A DNA stretch of 24,656 nucleotides from an uncultured Candidatus Saccharibacteria bacterium (GTDB lineage Bacteria; Patescibacteria; Saccharimonadia; Saccharimonadales; UBA1547): assembly GCA_946480535.1 (NCBI GenBank), contig CAMLKA010000013.1, positions 1 through 24,656 on the forward strand, given 5' to 3'. Position 1 is the stretch's first letter. Each line of letters starts with the position of its first letter. The notes under the pieces were generated by a model. The model was not told the origin of the DNA, did not search any database, and was given only the letters and a program-made list of their open reading frames with translations. This document shows, one piece after another, positions 21,720-24,656 of this stretch. Position numbers and translations under genes: made by a program.

Positions 21720-21748
21720 ATTATACCTTACTCACCCCTTTTAATCAA
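21720..21748 (-). promoter_or_regulatory. Promoter of rpmH
   Basis: On the minus strand TTGATT (21748 to 21743) and TATAAT (21725 to 21720) are separated by 17 nt. The -10 ends 9 nt before the ATG at 21710, so the leader would be about 0-3 nt. An AGGA immediately before the ATG is too close to act as a normal Shine-Dalgarno site. This is the best -35/-10 pair I found in the window. Confidence 0.75.
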
Positions 21749-21936
21749 TCATAAGTACTTGCTTTTTCCATAAATAGTGCCGTTGTATATAAAAACTATC
21801 CACAGGTTGAAACGACTTTTCCACAAGTTTATAGAGGTAATCTTCAATTGTGCATAACTCGAACCCTTTACTGGGTCTCCTCCCCTGCTCTCTTTTTCTA
21901 ACCTATTTATGGTTGTGGAAAACTCTGAAGCTGTCG
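21749..21936. other. Origin-proximal region upstream of dnaA with DnaA-box-like sites
   Basis: The rpmH-dnaA spacer holds four 9-mers close to the bacterial DnaA box TTWTNCACA: CTATCCACA at 21796-21804 (one mismatch), TTTTCCACA at 21817-21825 (match), TGTGCATAA at 21849-21857 (reverse, match) and TGTGGAAAA at 21914-21922 (reverse, match). The last overlaps the dnaA promoter, suggesting autoregulation by DnaA. The box consensus is taken from other bacteria. I see no gene in the 270 bp between rpmH and dnaA. Confidence 0.65.
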
Positions 21937-21942
21937 TATAGT
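21913..21942 (+). promoter_or_regulatory. Promoter of dnaA
   Basis: TTGTGG (21913-21918) and TATAGT (21937-21942) are separated by 18 nt. Transcription would start near 21949, giving dnaA a leader of about 30 nt with a GAGGGG site at 21971-21976. Unlike most promoters in this window it therefore makes an ordinary leadered mRNA. The reverse DnaA-box-like 9-mer at 21914-21922 covers the -35 region. Confidence 0.55.
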
Positions 21943-21980
21943 AGAGGTAATAGATTGTTCAAAAGTTAATGAGGGGAACG

Positions 21981-23369
21981 ATGCAAAAAGATCTGCATGC
22001 AATTTGGCAAGGTATTTTAGGTGAAGTGGAGCTAAGCCTTTCGACGCCAAATTACACAGTCTACTGGGCAAACACAAAGCCTGTTTCATACGACAGTAAT
22101 GAAATGATTTTTGAGGTACCGAACCTTTTTGTGCAAAAGAACCTCCAAACAAAATACGACAAGATGATGCGTGACATGCTCGAGAAAAATGGCATCTCCC
22201 CTTCTACCCTCACCTACATCATTCCCTCTGGAAATAAGAAACCTCGTGTTAGTCGTGAAACAACCGCAGCTTCATCACAAGAGTCTATTCTTTCTGCAAG
22301 TCCCGCTGCCGTTACGCGAAACTACGCACCGGCCACTTCCCCACTTGCTGCTCGCGGGAATCTTAACCCGCGTTATACATTCGATAATTTCATTGTTGGT
22401 TCAAGTAATGACCTCGCCTATTCGGCGAGCCAGGCGGTTGCCGCAAACCCAGGTGTAAAATATAACCCTATCTATTTCTACGGTGGCGTTGGGCTAGGTA
22501 AAACACACCTTATGCAGGCAATTGGAAATGAAATTCTTAAAGAGACGCCTGATACACGCGTATTATATGTAAGTTCTGAAACATTTGTGAATGAATTCCT
22601 TGATTACATTCGTTTTAAGAAAAAGGGCTTCTCTGATAAGTACCGCAATGTTGATGTCCTAATCGTCGACGATATGCAGTTTATTGCCAACAAGGAAAAG
22701 ACCCAGGAAGAGTTCTTCCATACTTTCAACTTCCTGCACCAGAATAATAAACAAATTATTATTTCGAGCGACAAACCACCAAAGAGTATTCCAACCCTCA
22801 CCGAGCGTCTTCGCAGTCGTTTCGAAATGGGAATGAGTATTGATATTCAAATGCCCGACTTTGAAACTCGTTGTGCAATTATCAACGCTAAGGCAGGTCT
22901 TTCAGGGGTTACACTCAACTCAGAAACAGTTGAATTCCTGGCGAATAACATTAAAACCAATATCCGTGAACTTGAAGGGGCTTTAAACCAACTTCTTGCC
23001 TACGCCGAACTTCACCACGTTGAACCAGATGTCTCAACCGCTGAAGGGCTTCTTGGAAACGTTCGCCACTCTCGCCCGCAACACCTTACCAGTAAACAAA
23101 TTATTGATAAAACTGCAAAACACTTCCAACTAAAAGTTGAAGAAATCTGTGGCAGCCAACGCGATAAGCATATTGTCGTGCCTCGCCAAATCGCTATGTA
23201 CCTGCTTCGAAGCGAACTTCACTTAAGTTTCCCTAAGATCGCCGGTGAGCTTGGTCGTAAAGACCACACCACTGCTATCCACTCAGTTGAGAAGATTGAA
23301 AAAGAAATTAAGCTCAACTACATGATTCGCGAACAAGTAAATGCTATTCGGGAACGCCTTTATGCTTAG
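21981..23369 (+). CDS. dnaA: Chromosomal replication initiator protein DnaA
   Basis: A 462-residue protein with all four DnaA domains. Domain I: DLHAIWQGILGEVELSLS. A Ser/Thr/Ala-rich linker covers about 82-125. Domain III AAA+: FDNFIVGSSNDLAYSAS, Walker A GGVGLGKTH at 168-176, Walker B VLIVDDMQF at 226-234, and RLRSRFEMG with the box VII arginine region. Domain IV helix-turn-helix: signature GRKDHTTAIHSVEKI. I start it at the ATG at 21981 because AGGGG lies 4 nt upstream; an ATG at 21969 would place that site inside the gene. DnaA binds boxes in the flanking spacers, melts the origin and loads the helicase. Confidence 0.97.
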   Translation: MQKDLHAIWQGILGEVELSLSTPNYTVYWANTKPVSYDSNEMIFEVPNLFVQKNLQTKYDKMMRDMLEKNGISPSTLTYIIPSGNKKPRVSRETTAASSQESILSASPAAVTRNYAPATSPLAARGNLNPRYTFDNFIVGSSNDLAYSASQAVAANPGVKYNPIYFYGGVGLGKTHLMQAIGNEILKETPDTRVLYVSSETFVNEFLDYIRFKKKGFSDKYRNVDVLIVDDMQFIANKEKTQEEFFHTFNFLHQNNKQIIISSDKPPKSIPTLTERLRSRFEMGMSIDIQMPDFETRCAIINAKAGLSGVTLNSETVEFLANNIKTNIRELEGALNQLLAYAELHHVEPDVSTAEGLLGNVRHSRPQHLTSKQIIDKTAKHFQLKVEEICGSQRDKHIVVPRQIAMYLLRSELHLSFPKIAGELGRKDHTTAIHSVEKIEKEIKLNYMIREQVNAIRERLYA

Positions 23370-23652
23370 GGCTTCCCTATCCTCAGCCTGGGTAAAAAAT
23401 GTGTACAGGTTGTGGGGAGAAGGTGTGGCAAAGTGTGTAAACTCATACACAGCCCTGTATAAAACCTTCACCCGCCCACAACTAGGACGTGTAAAACCCA
23501 CTGTTTTCACCCAAGTTTTGGACACATTTCCACCAAGTCTATACACACTGAAATTTGGCTTCCTACCTCAAGAAAATCCACACTTATACACAGTATCCAC
23601 AGCCCCTATTACTAAGAAGAAAAGATAAAGAATAAGAAAGGAACACATAATA
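23370..23652. other. Candidate oriC: dnaA-dnaN spacer with a cluster of DnaA-box-like sites
   Basis: This 283-bp spacer has many TTWTNCACA-like 9-mers. Forward: TCATACACA 23443-23451, CTATACACA 23539-23547, TTATACACA 23584-23592 (match) and GTATCCACA 23593-23601. Reverse: TGTGGCAAA 23424-23432, TGTGTAAAC 23434-23442 and CGTGTAAAA 23488-23496. All but the exact match have one mismatch. The last forward pair is followed by GCCCC and then an A/G-rich, AT-rich stretch (23607-23640), where strand opening could occur. The AAGGA at 23638-23642 is the dnaN Shine-Dalgarno site. No protein gene is supported here. Confidence 0.7.
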
Positions 23653-24656
23653 ATGGAACTTACTCTTACACAAGAAAACTTCGCAAGGGCCCTATCAGCT
23701 GTTGGTCGAGTAGCCAGTACAAAGACACAACTTCCTATTCTTAGTAACATCCTACTTAGGACAGATGGAAACCGTCTTCTTGTTGCAGCAACCAACCTCG
23801 AAATCGCAACCACACAATATATAGGTGCAAAGATCGCCAAACCAGGTGCAATCACCGTCCCTGCTCGTTTGATCTCTGAATTTGTCTCAAGCCTTCCGAA
23901 AGGAACGATTGAATTAAAGGTTGTTGGTGAAAATATCCACATCACCAGTGGAAAATACCACTCTATCATTAATGGAGTTATAGCTGACGACTTCCCAGAA
24001 CTCCCAACTATTAACGAAGAAAACTCCGTTACTTACGCAATTAACACGGAAGAGTTCAAGCAAGCAGTATCGCAAACGATTATTACTGCAAGTTCAGATT
24101 CAACCCGACCAGTACTCACCGGCGTCTACTGGCATTCACACGAAGGTTGGATTTTCCTCGCTGCAACCGATGGCTATCGCCTTTCGGAGCGCCGTCTGGT
24201 TGAAACAAAGAGCGAAGTTGCTGCAATTATTCCAACACAAACCCTTCAAGAAGTACTCCGCACTATTGTTGATGATGTTGATACGATTGATATCCTCTTC
24301 GACGAAAGCCAAGTGCGCTTCCGAATTAATGAAGCGGAAGTGATTAGCCGTCTCGTCGATGGAAACTTCCCTGATTATCGCCAACTTATTCCAGCAAAGT
24401 CAGATATTACTGCGGTAATGGATAAGCCTGAATTTACTCGTGTTACAAAGGTTGCCGGTTTGTTTGCCCGTGAATCTGGCGGAAGTGTTATGGTAACCGT
24501 TGATGATGACGCCAAGACCGTTTCACTCCACTCTATTGCTTCCGAGCTCGGGGAAAACACCTCTGAACTCGACGCTGAAGTGTCGGGAAGCGGCCAAGTT
24601 ACCCTTAACTCGCGCTACCTCACCGAAGCGCTTGGCGTACTGGACGCAAATACTAT
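23653..24656 (+). CDS. dnaN: DNA polymerase III beta subunit (sliding clamp), truncated by the window end
   Basis: The frame from the ATG at 23653 stays open to the end of the window (334 codons and two bases); a full clamp is about 365-380 residues, so roughly the last 35-45 are missing. Recognisable clamp segments are MELTLTQENFARALSAVGRV, LPILSNILLRTDGNRLLVAATNLEI, a DDFPELP motif near residue 115, TRPVLTGVYWH and ATDGYRLSERRL in domain II, and DGNFPDYRQLIP in the linker to domain III. The clamp tethers polymerase III to DNA. An AAGGA site lies 10 nt before the ATG. Its place directly after dnaA is the conserved dnaA-dnaN order. Confidence 0.95.
   Translation, partial: MELTLTQENFARALSAVGRVASTKTQLPILSNILLRTDGNRLLVAATNLEIATTQYIGAKIAKPGAITVPARLISEFVSSLPKGTIELKVVGENIHITSGKYHSIINGVIADDFPELPTINEENSVTYAINTEEFKQAVSQTIITASSDSTRPVLTGVYWHSHEGWIFLAATDGYRLSERRLVETKSEVAAIIPTQTLQEVLRTIVDDVDTIDILFDESQVRFRINEAEVISRLVDGNFPDYRQLIPAKSDITAVMDKPEFTRVTKVAGLFARESGGSVMVTVDDDAKTVSLHSIASELGENTSELDAEVSGSGQVTLNSRYLTEALGVLDANT

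Noticed and set aside
23341..23628. Open frame of 95 codons spanning the end of dnaA and the spacer
   Set aside because: It overlaps the dnaA end and the DnaA-box cluster, has no ribosome site and reads as low-information sequence; the origin explains the region better.
1..24656. UGA recoded to glycine, as in some Patescibacteria
   Set aside because: Genes here end cleanly at TGA, for example the anchored protein at 5399-5401 and rnpA at 21115-21113, so the standard code applies.
1..24656. CRISPR arrays, tRNA or rRNA genes, insertion sequences
   Set aside because: I looked for regularly spaced repeats, cloverleaf-like ends and transposase motifs and saw none.

Overview
The window looks like the chromosomal replication-origin region of a Patescibacteria/CPR bacterium, most likely a Saccharibacterium (TM7). 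This lineage call is inferred, not demonstrated. It rests on the gene order jag/khpB - yidC - rnpA - rpmH divergent from dnaA - dnaN, on very short core proteins (a KhpB without its N-terminal domain, a YidC without a large periplasmic domain), on the standard genetic code with TGA as stop (for example at 5399-5401 and 21113-21115), and on a secreted LGFP-repeat protein of an actinobacterial type, which suits a lineage that lives on Actinobacteria.

Layout. Positions 1-107 hold the tail of an unidentified gene and its terminator. From 203 to 7140 (+) lie a GtrA-type membrane protein, a GT2/DUF2142 fusion, a large HAD-type (COG5610-like) protein, a small membrane-anchored extracytoplasmic protein and a secreted protein with a lysozyme-like N-terminal region and five LGFP repeats. 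From 13692 down to 7143 (-) runs a compact four-gene operon: ABC-2 permease, Wzt/TagH-like ATPase, a fusion of an FrhB-like domain with a polysaccharide pyruvyl transferase domain, and a GT8-GT2 fusion. From 13763 to 19053 (+) lie a GT2-GT4 fusion, a GtrB-like polyprenyl-phosphate glycosyltransferase, a second GtrA protein and a GT4 glycosyltransferase. Positions 19050-19595 (-) encode a type IV prepilin. From 19628 to 21710 (-) come khpB, yidC, rnpA and rpmH, and from 21981 to the end (+) dnaA and the first 334 codons of dnaN. DnaA-box-like 9-mers flank dnaA on both sides.

How the genes work together. The 203-19053 block reads as a locus for building and exporting a surface glycoconjugate. 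Cytoplasmic GT2, GT4 and GT8 modules would build a chain, the pyruvyl transferase module would modify it, and the ABC pair would export it, with the ATPase's C-terminal domain probably recognising the chain. Two separate GtrB/GtrA-like sets would supply lipid-linked sugars on the outer face of the membrane, one of them tied to a DUF2142 GT-C-like membrane domain. The LGFP protein is the obvious candidate for a wall-facing product. The abundance of fusions is striking: four of the proteins carry two recognisable enzyme modules each.

Expression signals. Several genes have a -10 hexamer ending only 8 or 9 nt before the start codon (203, 2799, 16596, 19595, 21472, 21710). This predicts leaderless or almost leaderless mRNAs beside genes with ordinary Shine-Dalgarno sites inside operons.
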